Both the position numbers and the translations under genes were made by a program. The notes beneath the pieces are model-generated. The model had not been told where the DNA came from. It worked only from the letters and a program-made list of their open reading frames with translations, and made no database searches. A DNA stretch of 64,000 bases from Pseudomonas marvdashtae (GTDB lineage Bacteria > Pseudomonadota > Gammaproteobacteria > Pseudomonadales > Pseudomonadaceae). Location: positions 28,511 through 92,510 of the forward strand of contig NZ_JABWQX020000006.1 of the NCBI RefSeq assembly GCF_014268655.2. The letters run 5' to 3'. The first letter of the stretch is position 1. The number at the start of each line of letters is the position of its first letter. Positions 26,353-34,934 of this stretch are shown in pieces.

Positions 26353-26911
26353 GGCACCCACGGCGCGCAGCCGGCGCAAGGGGCGCGTGCAATTGCTGTT
26401 GATTGTGCTGGGCGTGATCGGCCCGATGATCCTGGCCACCGGCATGTACAAATTCCAGTTCTGGGTGCCCGACAGCCGCAGCTACCACGGCGAGCTGATT
26501 GGCAATGGCCAGACCCGCGCGGAGATTGGCGTACAGGCCGACGAGCAACGCTGGCAGATCCTCGTCACGGCGCCGCAGGAATGTTCGGTGGATTGCCGGC
26601 AATTGGTCTATCTGGCCCGGCAGGTACAGATCGGCCTGGGCCGCGAGGCCGGACGCGCCAGCCATGCGCTGGCGATTGCGCAACCGCTGGACGCCGAATA
26701 CGACGCCCAACTGCTGCGCGAATATCCGCAATTGCAGCGCTACCCGCTGGACCTGCCGGCGTATCAGAAAGGCGCCCAGGGCTCCGGCGGCGCGCAACTG
26801 TGGATCATCGACCCCCACAGCAACCTGGTGCTGCGCTACGACGCCCGGGTCAAGGGCAAGGACCTGCTCAACGATCTGAGGCACCTGCTGAAATTGTCCA
26901 ACATCGGATAA
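26318..26911 (+). CDS. Cytochrome oxidase locus membrane-anchored protein (PA0111-like)
   Basis: The 197-residue protein has a basic N-terminus (SRRKGR) followed by one transmembrane helix (about 28-48) and a periplasmic domain. GGGAGA precedes the ATG at 26318; ATGs at 26333 and 26345 are possible but lack a ribosome-binding site. A Cys pair (ECSVDCRQLVYLARQVQ) about 95 residues in, and the end LVLRYDARVKGKDLLNDLRHLLK, recall thioredoxin-fold Sco-like proteins. This may be a disulfide or copper chaperone for the oxidase. That is inference; the family is annotated as hypothetical in relatives. Confidence 0.75.
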   Translation: MGTTMNPTNMSEAPTARSRRKGRVQLLLIVLGVIGPMILATGMYKFQFWVPDSRSYHGELIGNGQTRAEIGVQADEQRWQILVTAPQECSVDCRQLVYLARQVQIGLGREAGRASHALAIAQPLDAEYDAQLLREYPQLQRYPLDLPAYQKGAQGSGGAQLWIIDPHSNLVLRYDARVKGKDLLNDLRHLLKLSNIG

Positions 26912-26921
26912 GGGCATCGAC

Positions 26922-28001
26922 ATGGCCAAGCCAGGATTTCGCCTCGCGCTGTTTGCCACGCTGCTGGCATTGATTGTCGTACTGTTGGGCGCCTACACCC
27001 GCCTGACTCACGCCGGCCTCGGTTGCCCCGATTGGCCCGGTTGCTACGGTTTCATCAGCGTGCCAAAGGGCGAAGCCCAACTGGCCCATGCCGAACTGCA
27101 TTTTCCCGATGCTCCGGTGGAAGCCCATAAAGGCTGGAACGAGATGGTCCATCGCTATTTCGCTGGAGCCTTGGGGCTGATGATTACCGCACTGGCCGCC
27201 CGGGCCTGGATGAACCGTCGCCGGCCCGGCCAGCCTTTGAAATTGCCGCTGTTCCTGCTGGCGGTGGTATTCGCCCAAGCGGCGTTCGGCATGTGGACCG
27301 TGACGCTCAAGCTTTGGCCGCAAGTGGTCACTGGGCATTTGCTGGGCGGATTCGCGACCTTGAGCCTGCTGTTCCTGTTGACGCTGAGATTGTCTGGCGT
27401 ATTACCCGCGCTGACCGTGCCCAAGCGCTTGCAACATTGGGCCACCGCCGGACTGCTGTTGGTGATTGGCCAGATTGCCCTGGGCGGCTGGGTCAGTTCC
27501 AATTACGCCGCCGTGGCGTGCATCGACTTTCCGACCTGCCACGGCCAATGGATGCCGCCCGCCGATTTCGCCAATGGCTTTCACCTGACCCAGCACATCG
27601 GCCCGAATTACCTGGGCGGGCAACTGGACAGCGACGCCCGCACCGCCATCCACGTGACTCATCGCATCGGCGCAGTGCTGGTGACGCTCGTGCTGCTGGG
27701 ACTGGCCTGGCAACTGAAAACGGTGGGCATGACCCGGCTGGCGGGGCTGGTGCTCACCGCGCTCGCCGCGCAAATCACCTTGGGTATCAGCAACGTCGTG
27801 TTTCACTTGCCGCTGCCGGTGGCCGTGGCCCACAACGCCGGGGGCGCAGCGCTGTTGCTGACCTTGGTGCTGGTCAACTATCACGCCCGGACCAGCCTGG
27901 TCCGGGTCAAGCATCAGGTCCCGCTGCGCTGGCGCTTCAACCCGCACAAACACAGCGTCGGGCCCATCACGATTAAAGGAGCGATGCCATGGCAACCTTG
28001 A
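26922..28001 (+). CDS. ctaA: Haem A synthase (COX15/CtaA)
   Basis: The 359-residue membrane protein has eight helices and the haem-binding histidines in [27 protein letters not shown] and VAHNAGGA. The start [18 protein letters not shown] carries the conserved Cys pair. A matching loop later ([11 protein letters not shown]) holds the second pair. It oxidises haem O to haem A for the oxidase encoded upstream. The gene overlaps cyoE by 13 bases. Confidence 0.95.
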   Translation: MAKPGFRLALFATLLALIVVLLGAYTRLTHAGLGCPDWPGCYGFISVPKGEAQLAHAELHFPDAPVEAHKGWNEMVHRYFAGALGLMITALAARAWMNRRRPGQPLKLPLFLLAVVFAQAAFGMWTVTLKLWPQVVTGHLLGGFATLSLLFLLTLRLSGVLPALTVPKRLQHWATAGLLLVIGQIALGGWVSSNYAAVACIDFPTCHGQWMPPADFANGFHLTQHIGPNYLGGQLDSDARTAIHVTHRIGAVLVTLVLLGLAWQLKTVGMTRLAGLVLTALAAQITLGISNVVFHLPLPVAVAHNAGGAALLLTLVLVNYHARTSLVRVKHQVPLRWRFNPHKHSVGPITIKGAMPWQP

Positions 28002-28888
28002 CCGGCGAACGCCACAGCCAGGCGATCTGGCGCGATTACCTGGAGCTGACCAAGCCGAAAGTGGTGGTGCTGATGCTGATCACCTCGCTGGTCGGTATGT
28101 TCCTCGCCACCCGTGCCGGCGTGCCGTGGACGGTGCTGGTGTTCGGCAACCTGGGGATTGCGCTGTGCGCCGGTGGCGCGGCGGCGGTCAATCATGTGGT
28201 GGACCGTCGCATCGACGCAGTGATGGCCCGCACCCACAAGCGGCCACTGGCCGAGGGCCGGGTCTCACCGGCCGCCGCACTGACCTTCGCCCTGGCCCTG
28301 GCGGTGGCCGGCCAGGCGATGCTGCTGGCATTCACCAACCCGCTGACGGCCTGGCTGACCCTCGCCTCGTTGCTAGGGTATGCGGTGGTCTATACCGGTT
28401 TCCTGAAACGGGCGACGCCACAGAACATCGTCATCGGCGGCCTCGCTGGCGCCGCGCCGCCACTGCTGGGCTGGGTCGCGGCCACCGGTCATGTCAGCGC
28501 CGAACCGCTGCTGCTGGTGCTGATCATCTTCGCCTGGACCCCGCCGCATTTCTGGGCGCTGGCGATTCATCGCAAAGAGGAATACGCCAAGGCAGATATC
28601 CCGATGCTGCCGGTGACCCACGGCGAGCACTACACCAAGATCCACATCCTGCTGTACACCCTGGTGCTGCTGGCGGTGAGCCTGATGCCATTCGTGATCC
28701 AGATGAGCGGGATGCTCTACCTGATTTGTGCCTTGGTGCTGGGTGCCAGGTTCCTGCAATGGGCCGTGGTGCTGTACCGTGGCAGTCGGCCGCACGCGGC
28801 GATCAACACGTTCAAGTACTCTATCTGGTACTTGTTCCTGCTGTTCATCGCCCTGCTTGTTGATCACTACCTACTGTTGAGCCTATGA
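27989..28888 (+). CDS. cyoE: Protohaem IX farnesyltransferase (haem O synthase)
   Basis: The 299-residue protein has about nine hydrophobic helices and the UbiA-type Asp-rich motifs [20 protein letters not shown] (near 70-90) and the loop [15 protein letters not shown] (near 190-205). It farnesylates haem B to haem O, the substrate of CtaA encoded just before. GGAG precedes its ATG inside the ctaA end. The stop overlaps the next start (ATGA). Confidence 0.95.
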   Translation: MATLTGERHSQAIWRDYLELTKPKVVVLMLITSLVGMFLATRAGVPWTVLVFGNLGIALCAGGAAAVNHVVDRRIDAVMARTHKRPLAEGRVSPAAALTFALALAVAGQAMLLAFTNPLTAWLTLASLLGYAVVYTGFLKRATPQNIVIGGLAGAAPPLLGWVAATGHVSAEPLLLVLIIFAWTPPHFWALAIHRKEEYAKADIPMLPVTHGEHYTKIHILLYTLVLLAVSLMPFVIQMSGMLYLICALVLGARFLQWAVVLYRGSRPHAAINTFKYSIWYLFLLFIALLVDHYLLLSL

Positions 28889-29520
28889 CTCGAACCCAGA
28901 AAACCGTCTTCATCCTTGCGGCCGTGATCGCAGTGATCCTCGGCCTGACCATCAATAAAGTGCTTTCCAGCAAAGGCCAAGGCGACCCGACCGCGCTGAT
29001 CGACGCCGGCATCATCCTGTTGCCGCAAAGCCGCAACCTGCCGGACGTGAAAATGACCGACCAGGACGGCCAGCCGGTGGCGATGGATGGCTTGAAAGAC
29101 AAATGGAGCCTGCTGTTCTTCGGCTACACTTTCTGCCCCGACATCTGCCCGACCACCCTCGCCCAACTGCGCCAGATCAAGAGCGAACTGCCGCCAGAGG
29201 CTGTGGATAAGTTGCAGATCGTGCTGGTGAGCGTCGACCCGAACCGCGACACCCCCAAGCAGCTCAAACAGTACCTGGGCTACTTCGACCCGCAATTCAA
29301 AGGCCTGACCGCCGCCTCCGTCGAAGACCTGCAGAAACTGGCGAATGCGGTGAGCATCCCGTTCATTCCGGCGGACACCAGCAAGCCCAACTACACGGTT
29401 GATCACAGCGGCAACCTCGCCGTGATTGGCCCGGACGGCACCCAGCGTGGGTTTATTCGCGCGCCGTTGAATAATCAGAAGTTGGTGGCGCAGTTGCCGG
29501 AGATGCTGAAACACAAATAA
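28885..29520 (+). CDS. SCO1/SenC family copper chaperone
   Basis: The 211-residue protein has an N-terminal membrane anchor ([16 protein letters not shown]) and a thioredoxin-fold domain. The copper-binding motif CPDIC lies in [18 protein letters not shown] near residue 85, with the conserved His in [11 protein letters not shown] near 172. It delivers copper to the CuA site of CoxB in the periplasm. It is the last gene of the oxidase block and is translationally coupled to cyoE. Confidence 0.93.
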   Translation: MTRTQKTVFILAAVIAVILGLTINKVLSSKGQGDPTALIDAGIILLPQSRNLPDVKMTDQDGQPVAMDGLKDKWSLLFFGYTFCPDICPTTLAQLRQIKSELPPEAVDKLQIVLVSVDPNRDTPKQLKQYLGYFDPQFKGLTAASVEDLQKLANAVSIPFIPADTSKPNYTVDHSGNLAVIGPDGTQRGFIRAPLNNQKLVAQLPEMLKHK

Positions 29521-29534
29521 ACGATGCAAGACCC

Positions 29535-29654
29535 GTGGCGAGGGAGCTTGCTCCCGCTCGGCTGCGCAGCAGTCGCAAAACCGGACCATGCGGTTTGCCT
29601 GAAGAAATGCAGGGGCCTGCTGCGCAGGCCAGCGGGAGCAAGCTCCCTCGCCAC
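29535..29654. repeat. REPIN (two inverted REP arms), copy 1
   Basis: 120 bases. GTGGCGAGGGAGCTTGCTCC at the left and its inverse at the right flank a spacer with GCTGCGCAGCAG and CCTGCTGCGCAGG. It is nearly identical to 29900-30019. The whole 29521-30226 interval after the oxidase locus is repeat-derived and has no convincing gene. Confidence 0.85.
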
Positions 29655-29699
29655 AAAAGCTGCTCTGCGCCAGGTCGCTCTACAGACCCTGACCCTGCC

Positions 29700-29813
29700 G
29701 ATCGTTCCCACGCTCCTGCGTGGGAATGGCGCCGGGGACGCTCCGCGTTCCGCTTCTGGAAGGTGACGCAGAGCGTCACGGGATGCATTCCCACGCAGAG
29801 CGCGGGAACGATC
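29700..29813. repeat. GATCGTTCCCACGC nested inverted-repeat element, full form
   Basis: Outer arms GATCGTTCCCACGC..GCGCGGGAACGATC enclose inner hairpins built on GACGCTCCGCGTT and GACGCAGAGCGTC. A second full copy lies at 47411-47521, and a minimal copy with only the hairpin at 30061-30096. Confidence 0.75.
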
Positions 29814-29899
29814 AAAGGCCAAGTCGCACACATCCAGCCTGGGTATTCAGATACTGCATTCCCCTGTGGAAATACAGTATCCGCAACACCCCGATCCCC

Positions 29900-30019
29900 G
29901 TGGCGAGGGAGCTTGCTCCCGCTCGGCTGCGCAGCAGTCGCAAACCCGGACCATGCGGTTTGCCTGAAGAAATGCAGGAGCCTGCTGCGCAGGCCAGCGG
30001 GAGCAAGCTCCCTCGCCAC
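29900..30019. repeat. REPIN, copy 2
   Basis: This has the same 120-base structure as copy 1 with a few substitutions. The linker CTGCGCCAGGTCGCTCTACAG after each copy is also shared, so the block was duplicated with its surroundings. Confidence 0.85.
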
Positions 30020-30060
30020 AAAAGCTGCCCTGCGCCAGGTCGCTCTACAGGCCTCTGTTA

Positions 30061-30096
30061 TCGATCGTTCCCACGCTCCTGCGTGGGAACGATCGA
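30061..30096. repeat. Minimal GATCGTTCCCACGC hairpin
   Basis: A perfect 16-bp inverted repeat (TCGATCGTTCCCACGC / GCGTGGGAACGATCGA, loop TCCT). It follows the second REPIN where the full element follows the first, so it looks like an internally deleted form. Confidence 0.7.
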
Positions 30097-30226
30097 CATC
30101 CGAAGAACGTTACCGGTAGTGTCGTCGCTTCCTTTTACCATTTGTCGCAACTGTCATTTCTTACAGTAGCGAGGAAGTTTCGATGAGCATTGAATGGTCT
30201 TCCGAACAAGTAAAAGGAATTATCTA

Positions 30227-30442
30227 ATGGCTCATCCATATCGGATCAAACTACCCGAACACAAACTTTCCAAGGGAGTCTCCGTCAAGGAGATAGTCCT
30301 GGACGACTCCATAAATCGAGGCGACCTGCTCAGATTCGAAGTCTTTCCCGATTTCACGTACATCGTCACCCAGAAGACCTATGAGGTAAAACTGGACGAT
30401 ACTTATCGAACAGAGATTGAAACTGATCTCTACAAGCCCTGA
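30227..30442 (+). CDS. Small hypothetical protein
   Basis: 71 residues, starting behind AAGGAAT 6 bases upstream. It is rich in charged residues and beta-prone (DYTYIV-like strands), with no signal peptide. I do not recognise it. The stretch INRGDLLRFEVFPDF resembles VNRDDLKFEVFPGLW at the end of the Imm26-like protein at 7488, so it may be a remnant or relative of an immunity gene. Base composition is lower in GC than the flanking genes. Confidence 0.5.
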   Translation: MAHPYRIKLPEHKLSKGVSVKEIVLDDSINRGDLLRFEVFPDFTYIVTQKTYEVKLDDTYRTEIETDLYKP

Positions 30443-30453
30443 AAAGCTGGAAC

Positions 30454-30493
30454 AAGGGGAGAGATTTATTTCCAGCAAATAATCTGTCCCCTT
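30454..30493. repeat. GGGGASAGATT hairpin element
   Basis: AAGGGGAGAGATTTATTT and AAATAATCTGTCCCCTT form a hairpin with one mismatch and one bulge. It lies between the small gene and the convergent TonB receptor gene. Related hairpins are at 44286-44328, and half of one at about 46665-46680. It may terminate transcription on both strands. Confidence 0.55.
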
Positions 30494-30509
30494 TTCACAA
30501 AATAAATAC

Positions 30510-32702
30510 TCAGAAATCAACAGTCCCCGAAAATTTCACCAAGCGCGGATCACCCTGCGAAAGGTAACCGCCGTTTGCCGAAGCCCAGTAGTTCTTATCG
30601 GTAATGTTTTCCACATTGACGCGCAACGTCAGATCTTTCTCCACGAATTTCATTTTGTAGCGTGCGCCAGCGTCGAAACGGTTCCAGGTCGGTAAGCTCA
30701 GGTTGTTGGCCTGATCCGCGTACTGCCCGCCAGTGCGCAACATCCTTGCGCTGAGAGCGGCCCCTTCGATACCCGGTACATCCCAATCCGCGCTGGCATT
30801 GAGCTGGAACGTTGGTACGCCAATGGCGTGATTGCCGTCGTTGAGGCCGCCAGCAGTATTTTTGAGTTCAGACGTCATGCGGGTGCCGCCGGCCATCAAG
30901 CGGAGGCCTTCGATTGGCTCGCCGAAAACGCTGAGTTCCAGCCCCTTGTTGACCTGCTCACCATCACGCACATAGAGGTTCTGCGCGTTGTCGACGTAAC
31001 CATCGGCAGGTTTCTCGATGCGGAAAACACCCAAGTTGGCACCGAAGGTTTGCATGTCCAGCTTGATGCCCGCTTCCAACTGTTTTGTGCGGCCAGGGGG
31101 AAAGGCTTCGCCCAGGTTCGTGATGCCGCTACCGGACGCTACCGGTCCATTTGCAAGGCCCTCGATCCGGTTGGCGTAGAGCGATACGCTCTCCACAGGC
31201 TTGTAGACGATGCCGTAGACGGGCGTGGTGATGGCTTTATCGTTGATAGTGCTACGGCTGCCATCGTTTGCTGGATTGGGTACACCGTTTGAAGTGGTGC
31301 CATCGTACTTGTAGTTTTCGACACGCAACTGCTGACGACGGACACCATAAGTGACCAGCAACTTGTCATCGAACAAGCCCAACGTGTCGGAGATCGCCAG
31401 GCTACGGTTGCGGATTTTGCCGGTCACCCCGGGATCACCCATTTCACCGCCAGTACGGGACACCGCAGTCGGCTTAGGCAGCGCCGGGGTGTTGTAGATA
31501 TTGCTGTTCCCAGTGACGGAACGATAGAAGGTGTAGGCGTTTTCCTGCTGGGTCCAGATCGTTGATCCGCCGATCGCAACCTGGTGGGAAACAGGTCCCG
31601 TGTTGAAGCGCCCGTTCAACCCGCCACTGAACGATGTGTTGTCTTCATTGTGAGGAATTTCCGAGCCACCGATCGTCGCGGCACCGTTATTGCCGACCAG
31701 TGTCGGTGTGGCATACACCCCGGTTTCTCGGGTGTGCTTCACACCGCCCGCCAGGTAGGCGGTCCAGTTTTCGTTCAGATCCCAATCGCCACGAACCATG
31801 CCGAATGTGTCTTCGGTTTCGGAGTACGTCCAGTCCTGGCCAAAATTGTGGCTCGCGTGCGGAGCCGTGGGAATTCGGGTGGCGCTGCCGATATTCACCG
31901 AATTACGCAGTCCATTGACGCGTTGTTTCTGATACCCGAAATCGGTGGAGACGCGGAAGTCATCACCTCGATAGTCCAAGCCGGCCACGAACAACTTGGT
32001 GCGCTGGTCCTGGTTGTCGATCGCTGTTTCACCTTCCCGCTGGCTCAGATTCAACCGGGCGCCAAAGCGGTTATCCTCGCCGAATCGCTGTCCGATATCC
32101 AAATGCTCGCCAATGCGGCCATCGGTGCTGATGTCCTGGGTATAGCGACGAGTCGGAACATCGTCCGCGCGTTTGGGCTGCAAGTTGACGCCGCCCCCAA
32201 GCCCCGAGCCCGTCGGACTGACACCGTTGATAAACGCGTTGGGGCCTTTGAACACCTCGACACGCTCGATCGCATCCGTCGACAGAATTTGTCGCGGTAA
32301 AACGCCATACAGCCCGTTATAGGAAATGTCGTCGCTGTTAAGCGGCAAGCCTCGAATCACGAACACTTGGGATTGGTTACCAAACCCATAGGATTGACGC
32401 ACCGACGGATCGTTGAGCAGCACATCTCCCACGTCTTCCGCTTGCTGATCTTCAATCAGTTGCGAGGTGTAACTGGTCATCACGAACGGCACATCCATGT
32501 TGTCCTGATTACCCAGCACCCCCATCTGGCCTCCCCTCGCCACCTGACCACCCGCATAGGGCGTTGGTAGCGTGTTGGAATTGGGTTTGGTCGCATTGGC
32601 AGTGACGTCGGTCACTCCCAATTCAATAGGCTCTGCCGCCTGGGCAAGAAAACTGACCGAGCAGCAGGCAGCAAGCAATGTAAGACGAGAGGGGAATAAC
32701 AT
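30510..32702 (-). CDS. TonB-dependent siderophore receptor
   Basis: 730 residues from the ATG at 32702; the longer frame begins with TTG. A signal peptide ends at AQA near residue 23. A TonB-box-like segment (IELGVTDVTA) comes next, so there is no N-terminal signalling (STN) domain. The plug domain follows (SQLIEDQQAEDVGDVLLNDPSVRQS, then QVFVIRGLPLNSDDISYNGLYG). The rest is a 22-strand barrel with the long-barrel receptor motifs GTTR-like loops and YGIVYKPVESVSLYANRIEGL. It ends in Phe, as outer membrane proteins do. It resembles ferrichrome/ferrioxamine-type receptors, but the ligand is unknown. A Fur box lies upstream. Confidence 0.9.
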   Translation of the reverse strand: MLFPSRLTLLAACCSVSFLAQAAEPIELGVTDVTANATKPNSNTLPTPYAGGQVARGGQMGVLGNQDNMDVPFVMTSYTSQLIEDQQAEDVGDVLLNDPSVRQSYGFGNQSQVFVIRGLPLNSDDISYNGLYGVLPRQILSTDAIERVEVFKGPNAFINGVSPTGSGLGGGVNLQPKRADDVPTRRYTQDISTDGRIGEHLDIGQRFGEDNRFGARLNLSQREGETAIDNQDQRTKLFVAGLDYRGDDFRVSTDFGYQKQRVNGLRNSVNIGSATRIPTAPHASHNFGQDWTYSETEDTFGMVRGDWDLNENWTAYLAGGVKHTRETGVYATPTLVGNNGAATIGGSEIPHNEDNTSFSGGLNGRFNTGPVSHQVAIGGSTIWTQQENAYTFYRSVTGNSNIYNTPALPKPTAVSRTGGEMGDPGVTGKIRNRSLAISDTLGLFDDKLLVTYGVRRQQLRVENYKYDGTTSNGVPNPANDGSRSTINDKAITTPVYGIVYKPVESVSLYANRIEGLANGPVASGSGITNLGEAFPPGRTKQLEAGIKLDMQTFGANLGVFRIEKPADGYVDNAQNLYVRDGEQVNKGLELSVFGEPIEGLRLMAGGTRMTSELKNTAGGLNDGNHAIGVPTFQLNASADWDVPGIEGAALSARMLRTGGQYADQANNLSLPTWNRFDAGARYKMKFVEKDLTLRVNVENITDKNYWASANGGYLSQGDPRLVKFSGTVDF

Positions 32703-32739
32703 GGAGTGAGTACCTGCGGGGAAACGGGGAGTCAATGCA

Positions 32740-32758
32740 GGTAATGCTAATGATTCGC
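32740..32758. promoter_or_regulatory. Candidate Fur box of TonB receptor
   Basis: GGTAATGCTAATGATTCGC matches 14 of 19 positions of the consensus GATAATGATAATCATTATC. It lies 38-56 bases before the receptor ATG, which fits iron-repressed control. Confidence 0.6.
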
Positions 32759-32834
32759 AGATGGATTATCTATAACCAATGAGCGCGTTGCCATATAGAT
32801 TTGGAAAGCGGTCCAGTCAGCCCAGACAGTCCCC

Positions 32835-32901
32835 GTGGCGAGGGAGCTTGCTCCCGCTCGGCTGCGCAGCAGTCGCAAAACCGGGCGATGCGGTTTGCCT
32901 G
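32835..32901. repeat. REP element, left half of a REPIN
   Basis: This has the same left arm and spacer as the REPINs at 29535 and 29900 (GTGGCGAGGGAGCTTGCTCC, then GCTGCGCAGCAGTCGCAAAA, TGCGGTTTGCCTG). The right arm is missing and a terminator follows. Confidence 0.75.
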
Positions 32902-32916
32902 GAGATTTCCCCAACG

Positions 32917-32947
32917 AAAAAAACCCGACGTCTTGCGCCGGGTTTTT
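32917..32947 (-). terminator. Intrinsic terminator of hydrolase operon
   Basis: On the minus strand the hairpin AACCCGGCG-CAAGA-CGTCGGGTT is followed by TTTTTT. It starts about 30 bases after the stop of the hydrolase gene at 32977. Confidence 0.85.
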
Positions 32948-32976
32948 GGTTCTTCTCGAAGGCCCGCTTTAAGTAA

Positions 32977-33783
32977 TCACCCCTTGGAACTGGCCTGAGC
33001 CGCTTCAATGATCAGCTCTGCAACTTTCTCCGGATTGGACGTCATCACTACATGGGAGGCGCCCTGGACGGTGACGGTCTTTTTCGAGCCCGCGCGTTCG
33101 GCCATGAACTTCAAGGCGGCCTCAGGGATGTTCTTGTCCGCCGAGCCGTAGATGAACCAGGACGGCAGTTTTTTCCAGGCCGGGTCGCCAGACGCCTCCT
33201 TCAATGCCGCCTCGCTGATGGGGCGTTGTGTAGCAGCCATCAGGGCGGAGTCCGCCGCTGGGACGTCGGCGGCAAATTGTTGGCCGAACTTGTCCTGCTG
33301 GATGTAGAGATCTTTATTGCCGTCGTCCAACTGCACCGGAGCGGCCAAGGTCGGGCCGAGGGTGCCGCCAGGGTAGCGACCGGACAGTTCGATGGCGGTT
33401 TCACCTTTGTCCGGCGCGAAGGCTGCGACGTAGACCAGTCCCTTGACCTTGGGGTTGTTGTGCACAGCGTTAGTGATCACGGCTCCGCCATAGGAGTGAC
33501 CCACCAGGATCACCGGGCCGGCGGTGTGCTCGACGATGTCGGCGACATAATCGGCGTCCTGCTTCACGCCGCGCAGCGGGTTGGCCGCGGCAACGACCGG
33601 ATACCCCTGATTCAACAACTGAGCGGCAACGCCATTCCAACTGGACGATTCGGCGAATGCGCCATGCACCAGCACGATGGTGGGCTTGGTGGCGTCAGGT
33701 TGCGCGGCGGTTGCGTTTTGAACTGATGTCAGCGCCAGCGCAGCGGTGATGGTGACGGCCAACAGCGATTTGATATTGAGCAT
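32977..33783 (-). CDS. Secreted alpha/beta hydrolase
   Basis: 268 residues from ATG 33783, with AGGA at proper spacing; two in-frame ATGs upstream lack a ribosome-binding site. A signal peptide (SLLAVTITAALALTSVQNATA) sends it to the periplasm. The fold motifs are HGAFAESSSW (oxyanion region), GHSYGGAVI with the nucleophile Ser near 107, and a catalytic His in GASHVVMTSNPEKV near the end. It resembles the esterase/salicylate-esterase-like group of small hydrolases. The substrate is unknown. It is 49 bases downstream of a second hydrolase gene, probably in one operon. Confidence 0.85.
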   Translation of the reverse strand: MLNIKSLLAVTITAALALTSVQNATAAQPDATKPTIVLVHGAFAESSSWNGVAAQLLNQGYPVVAAANPLRGVKQDADYVADIVEHTAGPVILVGHSYGGAVITNAVHNNPKVKGLVYVAAFAPDKGETAIELSGRYPGGTLGPTLAAPVQLDDGNKDLYIQQDKFGQQFAADVPAADSALMAATQRPISEAALKEASGDPAWKKLPSWFIYGSADKNIPEAALKFMAERAGSKKTVTVQGASHVVMTSNPEKVAELIIEAAQASSKG

Positions 33784-33832
33784 GATCATTCCTATTTTCA
33801 TTGATTGGAGGGGTGACGCTGCAGCGATGGGT

Positions 33833-34723
33833 TCACTTGGCCAGGAAATCCAACAGATCCTGATTGAGGCGGTCCTTGTGAGTGTCGGTCAGGCCGTGCG
33901 GCGCACCCGGATAGACGATCAACTCGGCGTTCTGCACCAGCTCGGCGGCGGCATGGGCGGAGGCGTCGATCGGGACGATCTGGTCGTCGTCGCCATGCAC
34001 GATCAGTGTCGGCACATCGAACTTGGCCAAGTCGGCACGGAAGTCCGTTGCCGAGAACGCCGCGATGCTGTCATAGGTGTTTTTGTGGCCCGCTTGCATG
34101 CCCTGCACCCAGAACGAATCGATCAGCCCCTGGGAGACGTTCGCCCCGGCGCGGTTGAAGCCAAAGAACGGGCCGGACGCGATGTCGCGATACAACTGCG
34201 AGCGGTTGTCCAGGGAGGCCTTGCGCAGGCCGTCGAACACTTCGATCGGCAGGCCGCCTGGGTAGTCTTCAGTCTTGAGCATCATTGGCGGAACGGCGCT
34301 GATCAGTGCGGCCTTCTTCACCCGATCGGTCCCGTGGCGGCCGATGTAGCGGGTGATTTCGCCACCGCCAGTCGAGAAACCCACCAGGGTGACGTCGTTA
34401 AGATCCAGGGCGTTGATCACCGCGGCCAGGTCATCGGCGTAGTGATCCATGTCGTTACCTTCCCACGGCTGGCTGGAACGACCATGGCCGCGGCGGTCGT
34501 GGGCGATCACCCGATAGCCTTGGTCCGCCAGGAACAGCATCTGCGATTCCCAGCTATCGGAATTCAGCGGCCAGCCATGGCTGAAGGTGACAACTGGCCC
34601 ATCTTTGGGACCCCAGTCCTTGTAATAGAGCTGTACGCCGTCCTGGGTGGTGATATAGCTGCCGGCCTGGGCTTGGGTTTGGGCTTGGTTGCCTGCTTGA
34701 GCGAGGGAGGACTGGGTATTCAT
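33833..34723 (-). CDS. Alpha/beta hydrolase, non-haem chloroperoxidase-like
   Basis: 296 residues. After a ~22-residue Gln/Ala-rich start come [27 protein letters not shown] (the Trp-Pro oxyanion region typical of cofactor-free haloperoxidases), DRRGHGRSS, and GFSTGGGEI with the nucleophile Ser. The catalytic Asp (HGDDDQIVP) and His (PGAPHGL) are also present. Family members are esterases that can form peracids. The start is preceded by TAAGGAGAT on the minus strand. No signal peptide is evident. Confidence 0.88.
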   Translation of the reverse strand: MNTQSSLAQAGNQAQTQAQAGSYITTQDGVQLYYKDWGPKDGPVVTFSHGWPLNSDSWESQMLFLADQGYRVIAHDRRGHGRSSQPWEGNDMDHYADDLAAVINALDLNDVTLVGFSTGGGEITRYIGRHGTDRVKKAALISAVPPMMLKTEDYPGGLPIEVFDGLRKASLDNRSQLYRDIASGPFFGFNRAGANVSQGLIDSFWVQGMQAGHKNTYDSIAAFSATDFRADLAKFDVPTLIVHGDDDQIVPIDASAHAAAELVQNAELIVYPGAPHGLTDTHKDRLNQDLLDFLAK

Positions 34724-34934
34724 GGCAAGATCTCCTTAGGTCAGGGCTCGCCATTCGGGGGATCCGATGGCGAGTTGATGGGGAGCATTCTTGCAGCGGC
34801 ATGTATACCGAAAATGTTCGACACCCGGCCGTTATGCGTTCTTTTGAGTCTGTAGATGCGCTGGATACAGTGGCTTACAAATGCATTCGAATGAGTCCTA
34901 AAAAAGGCTGCACCTGACGTGCAGCCAGCGTGGC

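Noticed and set aside
29453..30169. Several open frames of 80-194 codons across the REPIN block
   Set aside because: They translate repeat sequence (variants of ..ARELAPAGLRSR..), occur on both strands and lack proper starts.
33746..34855. 369-codon plus-strand frame over the chloroperoxidase-like gene
   Set aside because: The minus-strand gene has all hydrolase motifs; this frame has none.
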